Under the pieces are notes generated by a model. That model did no database searches and was not told the DNA's origin. It saw nothing but the letters and a program-made list of their open reading frames with translations. A stretch of 64,000 nucleotides of DNA from Neorhizobium galegae. GTDB lineage: Bacteria > Pseudomonadota > Alphaproteobacteria > Rhizobiales > Rhizobiaceae. The translations under genes and the position numbers were made by a program. This document shows positions 34,702 to 43,563 of this stretch, in pieces. Position 1 is the stretch's first letter. Every line of letters starts with the position of its first letter. The stretch covers positions 1,240,001-1,304,000 of the forward strand of contig NZ_JAGIPG010000001.1 of NCBI RefSeq assembly GCF_017877055.1, given 5' to 3'.

Positions 34702-35973
34702 ATGAATACCTTTACCAGACTGATCGGCACTGCCGCCGTCGCGCTTGCGCTCGGCTCGGGTGCCGCGAAGGCAGCCGATCTCAGCTTCATGAGCTTCACC
34801 TACGCGGAAGAGGCCAACAAGGCGATCGTCCAGGGCGTCCTGGATAATTTTCAGAAGGCCGAGAAGCTGACGGTCGAGCCGCTCGGCTTCGCCTGGGGCG
34901 ACATGCAGAAGAACATCTTTTTGCGCGCCCGGTCGAAGACTTTGCCTGACATCGCCCAGCTTTCAGAACGCTGGCTGCCGACCTTTGCGAGCCTCGACAA
35001 TCTGGTCGACCTGAACACGGTCTACGGCAAGGACAAGCTCGAAGCGGCTTTCGCGCCGGACGCGCTCGCCATGGGCAATATCAACGGCAAGCAGCTTGCA
35101 CTGCCGCTTCTGTCCGGCTCGATCGGCATGGTGGCCAACAGGGAAGTGCTGACCAAAGCCGGCATCAATGATGCGCCGAAGACCGTCGACGACTTCAAGA
35201 AGGCTCTGGTCGCCGTGCGCGACAAGGTGCCTAACTCGGTGCCGTATTCGATGGCGACCAAGAACAACGGCTCGATCCTGATCGACTTCATGGTCTGGAA
35301 CTGGGTGCATGGCGGCCGGATCATCGATGACGCCGGCAAGGTCGTCGTCGACAGTCGTCAGAGCCGCGATGCGCTCGGCTTCATGGTCGGCCTGTTGAAG
35401 GACCGTCTGGCGGCCCCGGAAATAGACCGCCCGGACTCGCGTCGGCTGCTGGCGCAGGGCGCTTCAGCCTTCTATCTCGACGCGCCGCAAACCCGCACCT
35501 TCCTGCGTGATTTCTCCGGCAAGGGTCAGGCCTTCGACGCCAATGTCCTGCCAATGCCGACACCTGTGCTGAAGGCCGGTGACAAGCCTGTTTCCGTCCA
35601 GTGGGGGCATCTGCTCGTGCAGTTCGCCGCCGGCGGCAAGGCCAAGGCAGATGATCCTGCCGACAAGTTCCTGACCTACATCATTTCGGACAAGGTGCAG
35701 ACGGACCTTCCGTTGAAGATGAGCGCCCTGCCGGTCACCAAGTCCGCCCGCGCGGCCGTTGCCGACGACGCCTATCTCAAGAACTGGTCGGCCGCGACAG
35801 GTGACGCACGCCGTAACGAAGTCGGCATCTGGTCGAATGCGGCCGACCTCACCAACATCATCGGCGAGGAAGTGCAGGGCGCGCTGCTCGGCCAGAAGTC
35901 GGCGGACGATGCCATCAAGTCCATGCAGGCTCGGCTGACGACAAGCATGGAGAAGGCGAAGAAGTCGGAATAG
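34702..35973 (+). CDS. Sugar ABC transporter substrate-binding protein (CUT1)
   Basis: A 423-aa extracellular solute-binding protein, family 1. Signal peptide with core VALALGSGAAKA ending near residue 23. The mature start ADLSFMSFTYAEEANKAI and the segment LPDIAQLSERWLPTFASL are typical. ATG 34702 has GGGAGGATCTG before it. A RIME-like palindromic element follows the stop and may set apart expression of this gene from the permeases. Confidence 0.91.
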   Translation: MNTFTRLIGTAAVALALGSGAAKAADLSFMSFTYAEEANKAIVQGVLDNFQKAEKLTVEPLGFAWGDMQKNIFLRARSKTLPDIAQLSERWLPTFASLDNLVDLNTVYGKDKLEAAFAPDALAMGNINGKQLALPLLSGSIGMVANREVLTKAGINDAPKTVDDFKKALVAVRDKVPNSVPYSMATKNNGSILIDFMVWNWVHGGRIIDDAGKVVVDSRQSRDALGFMVGLLKDRLAAPEIDRPDSRRLLAQGASAFYLDAPQTRTFLRDFSGKGQAFDANVLPMPTPVLKAGDKPVSVQWGHLLVQFAAGGKAKADDPADKFLTYIISDKVQTDLPLKMSALPVTKSARAAVADDAYLKNWSAATGDARRNEVGIWSNAADLTNIIGEEVQGALLGQKSADDAIKSMQARLTTSMEKAKKSE

Positions 35974-35983
35974 GTCGGTCGAG

Positions 35984-36109
35984 GCCCCCCTCATCCGCCT
36001 GCCGGCTCCTTCTCCCCGAGAGGAGAAGAGATATGCGGCGCCGTCGCCATCCCTTCTCTCCCCAGCGGGGAGAGGGTGGCCGAGCATAGCGGAGGCCGGG
36101 TGAGGGGGC
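35984..36109. repeat. RIME-like palindromic intergenic element
   Basis: A 126-bp unit with outer near-complementary arms (35984-35999 and 36094-36109, GC-rich, of the GCCCCCCTCATCC/GGGTGAGGGGGC type) enclosing the hairpins TCTCC/GGAGA (36012-36027) and CTCTCCCC/GGGGAGAG (36056-36063, 36067-36074). This pattern matches the style of Rhizobium intergenic mosaic elements, which occur in many copies between genes. It has no coding potential and would form a strong RNA fold between binding-protein and permease genes. Confidence 0.65.
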
Positions 36110-36158
36110 GTCGTGCTCTGTGCTTGCTGGCATAATGATATCTACAGGAAATGACCTC

Positions 36159-37091
36159 ATGGCCGTGATCGAAAACAATGTCGGAGCCTATCCGGTCTCG
36201 CCGCATGCGAACCGCGGCGGCTTGAAAGCCGGGCAGAACCGCATCGGGCTTCTTCTGCTGCTGCCGGCGGCAGTCGCCTTTGCGGCGGTCATCCTCTATC
36301 CGTTCCTGTCGGCACTTGGCCTGTCTCTGTTCGAATACACCGTCGAGATGATGGAGCCGCGCTTCATCGGTTTCGAGAATTTTTACAAGATCGCTTCGGA
36401 CCCGGATGTCTGGGCGGCGTTCTGGACGACCGCCATCTATGTGGCGCTGACGACGACCGGAACGCTGGCCGCCGGTCTCGGCTGGGCGCTGATCATGAAC
36501 CAGCCATTCGCCGGCCGCGCCGTGTTGCGCTCGATGTCGCTGCTGCCCTGGGTGCTGCCCTCGACTGTCAGCGCCTTCATCTGGGGGTGGATCTTCAATT
36601 CCCGTTACGGAGTACTGAACGCCTTCCTGATGGAGCTTGGCCTGATCGACTACCCGCAGGCCTGGTTGTCGACGCCTGAAGGCGCGATGTTGGCGGTGGT
36701 GTTGACCAAGATCTGGCTCTCCATCCCGCTCTTCATGTCGTTCTTCCTCGCCGGCCTGCAGAACCTCGACAAGGAGCAGATCGATGCGGCCCGCGTCGAC
36801 GGTGCTGGCAACTGGGCGGTGCTGCGCGACCATATCCTGCCGCACCTTCGCCCGGTCCTGATGATCGTCGTCGTTCTCGGGGTGATCGGCAACCTGCAGC
36901 AGTTCGACACGATCTATGCGCTGACCGGCGGCGGGCCCGTACGGGCGACGACGGTTCTGTCCGTCGAGGTCTATCGCCGGGCTTTCGAGCAGTGGGATAT
37001 TGGCTTTGCGTCCGCCGTCGGCGTGCTGTGGGTCGCGGCACTCCTGCCACCCGCCTTCCTCTATCTGCGCATGCTGGTGAAAGGAAACTGA
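36159..37091 (+). CDS. Sugar ABC transporter permease, MalF-like
   Basis: A 310-aa CUT1 permease with six hydrophobic helices starting near residue 28 and the ATPase-contact motif EQIDAARVDGAGNWAVLRDHILP. ATG 36159 (MAVIENNVGAY) has AGGAAATGA upstream; an in-frame ATG at 36120 is less likely. Ends 1 bp before the partner permease gene. Confidence 0.91.
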   Translation: MAVIENNVGAYPVSPHANRGGLKAGQNRIGLLLLLPAAVAFAAVILYPFLSALGLSLFEYTVEMMEPRFIGFENFYKIASDPDVWAAFWTTAIYVALTTTGTLAAGLGWALIMNQPFAGRAVLRSMSLLPWVLPSTVSAFIWGWIFNSRYGVLNAFLMELGLIDYPQAWLSTPEGAMLAVVLTKIWLSIPLFMSFFLAGLQNLDKEQIDAARVDGAGNWAVLRDHILPHLRPVLMIVVVLGVIGNLQQFDTIYALTGGGPVRATTVLSVEVYRRAFEQWDIGFASAVGVLWVAALLPPAFLYLRMLVKGN

Positions 37092-37092
37092 G

Positions 37093-37929
37093 ATGTTCGA
37101 TCTTTCCTCCCGACAGGCCAAGATTGTCTTCTTTGCGGCGCTTGCTGTGATCGGCTTCTTCCTGTTCTTCCCGCTTTACTGGCTGGTGATTTCGTCCTTG
37201 AAGGCGAATGCCGAGCTTTACCGGGTCGTGCCGACACCGTTCCCGACCATGCCGAGCCTTGAGCACTTCATTCGGGCGCTGACCGCAGGCAAACTGCCGA
37301 TGTATCTGATGAACAGCCTGATCACCTCGACCTGCAGCGCCGCGCTGGTGACGCTTCTGGCGCTCTATGCCGGCTTCAGCTTTGCGAAATACCGTTATTT
37401 CGGTCGCCAGCCGGTGATGCTGTTCATGCTGTCGGCGCAGATGTTTCCGTTCGGCCTGCTGCTGATCTCTATCTACCCGTTGATGAGCGAGATGAACCTG
37501 CTCGATACGCGGCCGGGGCTGATCCTCAGCTATATCGTCTTCGCGCTGCCGGTCTCGACCTACATGCTCTACAGCTACTTTACCCAGGTGCCGGACGAAC
37601 TGATCGACGCGGCGCGGGCGGATGGCGCGAGCGACCTGCGCATCTTCCACACGATCGTCATCCCGATTTCGATCCCGCCGATCGTCACTGTCTTCCTCTA
37701 TTCCTTCATGTGGTCCTGGAACGACCTTCTCTATTCTATGACGCTGATCGTCTCGGACGAGAAGCGCACGATCGGGCCCGGCCTGCTTCTCACCTATCTC
37801 AACGAGGTCAATTCCGACTGGGGCGGCGCCATGGCGGCTTCGCTGATCGCGTCCGCCCCGATCGTCGCGGCCTTCATGTTCCTCCAACGTTATTTCATTC
37901 AGGGCGTCACCGCCGGAGCAGTCAAATGA
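37093..37929 (+). CDS. Sugar ABC transporter permease, MalG-like
   Basis: A 278-aa CUT1 permease: hydrophobic helix at residues 13-35 followed by the FPLYWLVISSLKANAEL stretch typical of MalG-type proteins, and coupling loop ELIDAARADGASDLRIFHTI. ATGA overlap with the aldolase-family gene that follows. Together with the MalF-like subunit it forms the membrane channel of the galactose-cluster importer. Confidence 0.92.
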   Translation: MFDLSSRQAKIVFFAALAVIGFFLFFPLYWLVISSLKANAELYRVVPTPFPTMPSLEHFIRALTAGKLPMYLMNSLITSTCSAALVTLLALYAGFSFAKYRYFGRQPVMLFMLSAQMFPFGLLLISIYPLMSEMNLLDTRPGLILSYIVFALPVSTYMLYSYFTQVPDELIDAARADGASDLRIFHTIVIPISIPPIVTVFLYSFMWSWNDLLYSMTLIVSDEKRTIGPGLLLTYLNEVNSDWGGAMAASLIASAPIVAAFMFLQRYFIQGVTAGAVK

Positions 37930-38837
37930 GCAAGATTTTAGCCGGAGCTTTCCCCGTTCTTCCCACCCCGTTTCGAGACGACGGTTCGATCGACGAGGCG
38001 GATTTCCTGTCGGTCATCGACTTCGCGCTGGAGAGCAACGTGGACGGCGTCGTGTATCCGGGGGTCGCCAGCGAAGTGGACACGCTGACGCCGGAGGAAC
38101 GCAAGCGGCAGGTGGAATTGCTTGCGGAGCGGATCGGCGGGCGCATCCCGATCATCATCGGCGCCAGCGATCCGGATCCGAAGGCTGCGGCGAGACATGT
38201 GGCGCAAGCGGCCGAGATCGGGGCAGGGGCGGCTATGGTGATGGCGCCCTTGTCGCTCGGTAACGATATTGCCGCTCAGACGGCCTATTTCAGGCAAGTG
38301 GCCGCCAATGCCGGCGTGCCGATCATGCTGCAGAACCAGCCGAAGCCGATTGGCGCGGGGCTGACGCCGGAAGAGGTCGCGGCCGTTGCCAATGCAGTGC
38401 CGGAAATCCGCTATGTCAAGGAAGAGACCGCGCCCTGCGGCCAGCACCTGACCCGCATCAAGGCGGCGGCCAACGGTTCTCTCGATGCGATCTTCGGCGG
38501 TGCCGGCGGACGTTACGTCACGGACGAACTGGCGCGCGGGGCGGCAGGCACCATGCCGGCTGCCGAGCTTGCCGATATCCACGCCCAGATGATCCACGCG
38601 TGGCAGAACGGCGATGTGGCGACCACGCGAAAACTCTACAATGTTTCGCTGCCGCTCCTGAATTTCCAGGCGATCTTCCGCATGCACATGACCAAGGAAG
38701 TGCTGCGCCGCCGTGGTGTGATCAGACACACGTTCGTGCGCGGCAAGGGTCCGAAATTCGACGAAGGCGACGCCAAGGAACTGGCGCTGCTTCTGGCGGA
38801 GGCCGATCTGCCCTATACCAATCACAAGCCTAACTGA
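37926..38837 (+). CDS. DapA/NAL-family keto-acid lyase or dehydratase
   Basis: A 303-aa (beta/alpha)8 barrel of the dihydrodipicolinate synthase family. The Schiff-base Lys is in EIRYVKEETAPCG (about residue 165) and the start GAFPVLPTPFRDDGSID is typical. The YNVP tyrosine motif of true DapA is replaced by PIMLQNQPKP, so lysine biosynthesis is unlikely; cleavage or dehydration of a 2-keto-3-deoxy sugar acid fits better. It overlaps the permease stop (ATGA) and is followed 10 bp later by an MR/MLE dehydratase. Confidence 0.85.
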   Translation: MSKILAGAFPVLPTPFRDDGSIDEADFLSVIDFALESNVDGVVYPGVASEVDTLTPEERKRQVELLAERIGGRIPIIIGASDPDPKAAARHVAQAAEIGAGAAMVMAPLSLGNDIAAQTAYFRQVAANAGVPIMLQNQPKPIGAGLTPEEVAAVANAVPEIRYVKEETAPCGQHLTRIKAAANGSLDAIFGGAGGRYVTDELARGAAGTMPAAELADIHAQMIHAWQNGDVATTRKLYNVSLPLLNFQAIFRMHMTKEVLRRRGVIRHTFVRGKGPKFDEGDAKELALLLAEADLPYTNHKPN

Positions 38838-38847
38838 GCCGAGACCC

Positions 38848-40029
38848 ATGCCGAAAAACGTCGTCGATGCGATCGTCTCGGTCGAGACCTTCATCATCTC
38901 CATTCCCCGCGAGGTACCCTATCTCGGGCCGCTCAAGGAAGGCGAGGCGATCAACGCGCGCGGCTACCTGATCCGCAAGGGCAACCGCACCATCTATCCC
39001 TCGACCGACATGACGCTGCTGATCAAGGTCACCGGCGAGAGCGGCAAGGTCGGCTGGGGCGAGTGTTATGGGATCGTCGCGCCGGAGGCGACCAAGGCGA
39101 TCATCGACGACGTACTCGGCCCGGTCATCATCGGTCGCGATCCGGGGGATGCGGCGGTCATCCACGAAGACCTCTACGACCTGATGCGGGTGAGGGGTTT
39201 CTTCGGCGGTTATTATCTCGATGCGCTGGCGGGCGTCGACATCGCGCTCTGGGATCTCACCGGCAAGAACCTTGGCATACCGGTCTCGACGCTGCTCGGA
39301 GGGCGGCGGCATGATACGATCCGCGCCTATGTCTCTGGCCTGCCAAAGGCGACGCTGAAGGAGCGTTGCGACCTTGCTGCCTGTTGGGTCGGCAAGGGTT
39401 ACAAGGGCATCAAGTTCGCCGCAGTCGTTTCCGAAGAGGATATCGTCAGGGAAATGGCGAGCTTACGCGAAGCCGTCGGCCCCGATATCGACCTGATGGT
39501 GGATCTGCACTGGAAGTTCGAGGCGGGTGAGGCGATCCGCATCATCCGCCGGTTGGAGCCGTACAATCTCTATTTCGCAGAAGCGCCGGTCCAGCCGGAA
39601 AACCTCGAAGGCCAGGCGCGGGTGGCGGCCGGTATCGGCGTGCCGCTGGCGCTCGGCGAGGAGTTGCGCACCACCTACGAATACCGGCCGCGTTTCGAGA
39701 AGCGGGCGATGAGCATCGTACAGCCGGAAATGGGCCATACGGGCATCACGGAATTCATCCGCATCGGCCAGATGGCGCAGGCCTTTCACATGAACATCAT
39801 GCCGCATGCCTCGATCAGCGTCGGCATCTTCATGGCGGCCAGCCTGCAGGCGTCGTCGGCACTGCAGAACGTCCCCTATCACGAATACCAGCACTCGATC
39901 TTCGACCGGAACCTTACCTATACGAAGGGCGACATGGCGTCGGTCGAGGGCACCTATGTGGTGCCGACCGGTGCAGGCCTCGGCGTCGAGCCGAAGGAGG
40001 AAGTGTTCGAGTTTGTTGTCAGACGGTGA
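38848..40029 (+). CDS. Mandelate racemase/muconate lactonizing family enzyme (second copy in cluster)
   Basis: A 393-aa enolase-superfamily protein, probably a sugar-acid dehydratase. Metal ligands appear as Asp in LMVDLHWKF, Glu in YFAEAPVQPE and Glu in ALGEELRTTY; a late His is in IMPHASISVGIF. The usual KxK is reduced to GIKFAAV, with only the first Lys. This subgroup is clearly different from the MR/MLE protein at 29.7 kb. Last gene of the rightward operon; a 9-bp inverted repeat (40025-40033, 40056-40064) spans its stop codon and may end transcription. Confidence 0.87.
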   Translation: MPKNVVDAIVSVETFIISIPREVPYLGPLKEGEAINARGYLIRKGNRTIYPSTDMTLLIKVTGESGKVGWGECYGIVAPEATKAIIDDVLGPVIIGRDPGDAAVIHEDLYDLMRVRGFFGGYYLDALAGVDIALWDLTGKNLGIPVSTLLGGRRHDTIRAYVSGLPKATLKERCDLAACWVGKGYKGIKFAAVVSEEDIVREMASLREAVGPDIDLMVDLHWKFEAGEAIRIIRRLEPYNLYFAEAPVQPENLEGQARVAAGIGVPLALGEELRTTYEYRPRFEKRAMSIVQPEMGHTGITEFIRIGQMAQAFHMNIMPHASISVGIFMAASLQASSALQNVPYHEYQHSIFDRNLTYTKGDMASVEGTYVVPTGAGLGVEPKEEVFEFVVRR

Positions 40030-40064
40030 CAGGATCGGCGCTGACTGCTGATGGGCCTGTCACC
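40025..40064. terminator. Inverted repeat between convergent genes
   Basis: GGTGACAGG (40025-40033) and CCTGTCACC (40056-40064) are perfectly complementary with a 22-nt loop. The repeat sits in the 64-bp convergent gap and includes the stop codon of the MR/MLE gene. No T-tract, so its role as terminator is only likely. Confidence 0.4.
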
Positions 40065-40093
40065 TTATGGAGACTGTGGCGCGGCGCCTGAGA

Positions 40094-40756
40094 TCATCGC
40101 CGTGCTGCATCCCGGAACGCTTCGAAGATCACCCGGTGGCCGGCGTCGTTGGGGTGGGTGATGTCGGGCGAGGTGAGGAGGCCGTCGTCGTGCTCCATCA
40201 TCCGTTCGTAGACCGGGGCGTAAAAAACCGAGAATTGCCCAGCAAGATCGCGGACCGCTTCCACATAACGCTCAAAACCCCGGCGAGTCTGGCCGGTGAA
40301 CCCCGCACTTCCAACCGAGAATCCGGCACCCGGAACATAGGGCGGGCTGCCGATCGCGATCCGTGGCCCGTGGCCGGCGGCGATCAGCGCCTTCAGGATA
40401 CGGCTATAATCCCGCACGAAGCTTGCGACGTTCATCGTTTCGGGGGCCGCGGTGTAGCGGGCGTCATTGTAACCATAAAGGATCAGGATCGCGTCCTCGT
40501 GCGGCCGATCAAGAAGTGATTGAACAAACCTCCCGACTCCATTGTTCGGCCTCGGCTTTCCCTCGGCGAACCTTGAACCCTGCAACACCGTTCCCGGGAT
40601 GGCGTGATTGCGGATCGGGAAGCCATCGACCGCACCGGCAAACAGCGCCGGCCAGGCAAGTTCTGGGCGGGAGGCGTTGAAGCCGGCGGTGATGCTGTCG
40701 CCGAATACGCGGATGCCGGAAATCTCCAGCGATTTCAGATGCTCCGCAAATATCAT
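40094..40756 (-). CDS. SGNH/GDSL-family hydrolase
   Basis: A 220-aa esterase-type hydrolase. Block I FGDSITAGFN near residues 18-27 gives the nucleophile Ser, block III is GYNDAR, and block V DITHPNDAGH supplies Asp and His. No signal peptide, so cytoplasmic. ATG 40756 has GGAGG 6 bp upstream. It is divergent from the lacI-type gene and shares the operator region, so it probably acts on an ester or acetyl group of the sugar handled by that cluster. Confidence 0.88.
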   Translation of the reverse strand: MIFAEHLKSLEISGIRVFGDSITAGFNASRPELAWPALFAGAVDGFPIRNHAIPGTVLQGSRFAEGKPRPNNGVGRFVQSLLDRPHEDAILILYGYNDARYTAAPETMNVASFVRDYSRILKALIAAGHGPRIAIGSPPYVPGAGFSVGSAGFTGQTRRGFERYVEAVRDLAGQFSVFYAPVYERMMEHDDGLLTSPDITHPNDAGHRVIFEAFRDAARR

Positions 40757-40780
40757 CAATTTCCTCCTTCATTTTCCCGC

Positions 40781-40836
40781 TTGACAGCTGCCGAGGTAAT
40801 CCTGTTTATACGTATTAGCTGCTAATGCGTATTAGC
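40781..40836 (+). promoter_or_regulatory. Promoter and twin LacI-type operators
   Basis: TTGACA at 40781-40786 is followed by a -10-like TTTATA (40805-40810). Two LacI-type sites follow in tandem, 17 bp apart: GTTTATACGTATTAGC (40804-40819, overlapping the -10) and GCTAATGCGTATTAGC (40821-40836), the second a near-perfect palindrome with the central CG typical of this family. They match at 13 of 16 positions. Confidence 0.75.
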
Positions 40837-40864
40837 AGTCAAGAGGAGAGTGGGAGGATGTTGC

Positions 40865-41896
40865 GTGGCCGCGCCTAAGCGTTTGACTCAGCACGATATT
40901 GCGAAGCTTGCCGGCGTCAGCCAGGCAACCGTTTCGCTTGTGCTGAACGGTGCGCCGACCGCTTTGGCGCGCATTCCGCAGGAGACTCGCGAACGCGTCC
41001 AGCATGTCATCCGCACGACGGGCTATGTCGCCGATCCGATTGCGCGCCGGATGGCGAAGGGGCTCAATCGCATTCTGGGTGTGTTCACCTACGAGCCGGC
41101 ATTTCCCAGCGCCCAGGCGGACTTTTTCACGCCCTTCCTGCTCGGCATCGAGGAGGAGGCCCAGATCCAGAACTACGACCTTCTGCTCCTGACCGGCGCC
41201 GGCGTCGGACAGGATCGAAAAATCTTTGCGGACGGCAACCGGCTGCGGATCGCGGACGGCTGCCTCGTGCTCGGCCGCGAGTTCGATCGCGAAGAGCTGA
41301 CGCGGCTGGTGGGGGGCGACTATCCGTTCGTGGCGATAGGCCGACGCGAGGATGCCGGCGGGCCAGTTCCCTATGTCGGCGGCGACTATGCCAACGGCAC
41401 ACGTGCGCTGGTCGAGAAGGCAAGGGCGCTCGGGCATTCGAAGCTCGCCTATATCGGCCCGCCGGGACCGGCGGAATCGACTGCCGATCGGTGGTCGGGC
41501 TTTTATGGTGCGCTCGGTGACGGTCTCGAACTCGTGCTGCATGTCGAAACGGTCGGACGTGCGGCGGAGGAGATCCTCGACGCTCTTCTCGGCTGCGGTG
41601 CGACCGTGGCCTTCTTCGTCGAACTTGCCGATGCGGTGCGCGTGGAGGCAGCCGCCCGTGAGCGCGGCCTGTCTATCCCGGGTGACTTTTCCGCTGTTGT
41701 GCTTGGTAGCCATATCCGCGCCGAGCGCAGCCATGTGCAGTTCACCGCCTTCGACATCCCCCGCGAGGAGATGGGCCGGCAGGCGACTGCCATGCTGGTG
41801 CGCCGCATCGAGCGCGGCGAGCCTGGCAGCCAAATTCTTCTGACCTGTGAACCGGTCGAGGGGGAAACCCTCGGACCCGCAAAAAGACGGACGTGA
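40865..41896 (+). CDS. LacI-family transcriptional regulator
   Basis: A 343-aa repressor: N-terminal HTH (LTQHDIAKLAGVSQATVSLVLNG, hinge helix near residues 45-58) and a periplasmic-binding-protein-like effector domain. GTG 40865 is chosen because GGGAGG lies 7 bp before it; an ATG at 40858 is out of frame. Its stop overlaps the GTG start of the FAD oxidoreductase (GTGA). It most likely represses its own operon and the divergent hydrolase through the twin sites upstream. Confidence 0.9.
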   Translation: MAAPKRLTQHDIAKLAGVSQATVSLVLNGAPTALARIPQETRERVQHVIRTTGYVADPIARRMAKGLNRILGVFTYEPAFPSAQADFFTPFLLGIEEEAQIQNYDLLLLTGAGVGQDRKIFADGNRLRIADGCLVLGREFDREELTRLVGGDYPFVAIGRREDAGGPVPYVGGDYANGTRALVEKARALGHSKLAYIGPPGPAESTADRWSGFYGALGDGLELVLHVETVGRAAEEILDALLGCGATVAFFVELADAVRVEAAARERGLSIPGDFSAVVLGSHIRAERSHVQFTAFDIPREEMGRQATAMLVRRIERGEPGSQILLTCEPVEGETLGPAKRRT

Positions 41897-43512
41897 TCAA
41901 CGTGACAGAGATGCATACGGATATTCTGGTGGTGGGCGGCGGCCTTGGCGGTGTTGCGGCAGCACTCGGCGCATGCCGGGCCGGCCGCAACGTCATCATG
42001 ACCGAGGAGTTCGACTGGATCGGCGGCCAGCTGACCAGCCAGGCAGTACCTTCCGACGAGCACACCTGGGTCGAACAGTTCGGCATCACCCGCTCTTACA
42101 GGAAGCTGCGGGAAGGCATCCGCCGATATTACCGCGACCATTATCCGCTGACCGAGGGCGCGCGCGCCTGGGGCGACCTCAATCCGGGTGCCGGCTGGGT
42201 CAGCCGCATCTGCGCCGAACCGCGCGTCAGCCTTGCCGTGATGGAGGCGATGCTTGCGCCCTATCGCGGCGCCGGCAAGCTGAAAGTGCTGCAGCCATAC
42301 CGTCCTGTGGCAGCCGACGTCGAAGGCGATACGGTGCGTTCCGTCACAGTCCGTCATCGCGACACCGGCCGCGAGATCACCATTTCCGCCGCCTATATTC
42401 TCGATGCCACCGAGCTCGGTGACCTGCTGCCGATGACCGGTACGGAATATGTGAAGGGTTTCGAGGCCCAATCCGACACTGGCGAGCCGAGTGCGCCGTC
42501 AGAGGCGCAGCCGGACAATGTCCAGGCCGTGTCGATCTGCTTTGCGATCGATCACGTCGACGGCGACCAGACGATCGAAAAGCCGGAGAACTACGACTAC
42601 TGGCGCAAGTACCAGCCGCATTTCTGGGGTGGCCCGCTGCTCGGCTTCACCGCGCCGCATCCGCGCACGCTGGACTTCACCACCCGCTCGTTCACGCCCA
42701 ATCCCAATGACGATCCGCTCGCCGTCGATGCCGACCAGCGCAAGGGCGGCGGTGACGAGAACCTGTGGATCTTCCGCCGCATCGCCGCGCGCAACAACTT
42801 CGTGCCCGGCGCTTATGCTTCTGATATCTGCCTCGTGAACTGGCCGATGATCGACTATATGGAAGGGACGATTATCGACCTTTCCGAAGAGGACAAGGCA
42901 AAGCAGCTGAAAGCCGCGGCCGACCTTTCCTACTCGCTGTTCTACTGGCTGCAGACCGAAGCGCCGCGCGTCGATGGCGGCCAGGGTTTTCCGGGGCTTC
43001 GCCTGCGCGGCGACATCACCGGCACCGAGCATGGGCTCGCCATGGCTCCCTATATCCGTGAGAGCCGCCGCATCAAGCCGGTCACCCGCATCGTCGAGCA
43101 GGACCTTTCCTATTCGGTGCGCGGAGAGAAGGGCGCGGTCAACTACCGCGACAGCATCGGCATCGGCATGTACCGCATCGACCTGCATCCCTCGACCGGC
43201 GGCGACAACTATATCGACGTACCGTCCTGCCCGTTCGAGATTCCGCTCGGTGCGCTTTTGCCTCAGCGGGTGAAGAACCTCATCCCCGCCGGCAAGAATA
43301 TCGGCACCACCCACATCACCAATGGCTGCTACCGGCTGCACCCGGTCGAATGGAACGTCGGCGAGGTCGCCGGCATGCTCGCCGCCCATTGCCTCGACAA
43401 GCAACTGACGCCCCATCAGGTCCAGGAAAACGACGAGAAGCTCCAGAATTTCCAGAGAGAGCTCAGCCGCGAAGGCATCGAAATGCGCTGGCCGGATATC
43501 GCGGCCTATTAA
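41893..43512 (+). CDS. FAD-dependent oxidoreductase of unknown substrate
   Basis: A 539-aa flavoprotein of the FAD-dependent oxidoreductase family (PF12831 type). Dinucleotide-binding VVGGGLGGVAAALGA at residues 13-27 with EEFDWIGGQLTSQ, and a second FAD contact near GTTHITNGCYRLHPVEWNVG close to the C-terminus. No signal peptide. Its place between a LacI regulator and a sugar ABC importer suggests oxidation of a carbohydrate or derivative; I do not recognise a characterised member. GTG start (41893) overlaps the lacI stop. Confidence 0.82.
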   Translation: MINVTEMHTDILVVGGGLGGVAAALGACRAGRNVIMTEEFDWIGGQLTSQAVPSDEHTWVEQFGITRSYRKLREGIRRYYRDHYPLTEGARAWGDLNPGAGWVSRICAEPRVSLAVMEAMLAPYRGAGKLKVLQPYRPVAADVEGDTVRSVTVRHRDTGREITISAAYILDATELGDLLPMTGTEYVKGFEAQSDTGEPSAPSEAQPDNVQAVSICFAIDHVDGDQTIEKPENYDYWRKYQPHFWGGPLLGFTAPHPRTLDFTTRSFTPNPNDDPLAVDADQRKGGGDENLWIFRRIAARNNFVPGAYASDICLVNWPMIDYMEGTIIDLSEEDKAKQLKAAADLSYSLFYWLQTEAPRVDGGQGFPGLRLRGDITGTEHGLAMAPYIRESRRIKPVTRIVEQDLSYSVRGEKGAVNYRDSIGIGMYRIDLHPSTGGDNYIDVPSCPFEIPLGALLPQRVKNLIPAGKNIGTTHITNGCYRLHPVEWNVGEVAGMLAAHCLDKQLTPHQVQENDEKLQNFQRELSREGIEMRWPDIAAY

Positions 43513-43563
43513 GGACGGTCGCAGGCCTGTCCAACAAAACCAACCTTTGGAGGAGGAACGGGA

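Noticed and set aside
37926..38837. Annotation of the DapA-family protein as dihydrodipicolinate synthase
   Set aside because: The YNVP tyrosine motif is replaced by QNQP and the gene is embedded in a sugar operon.
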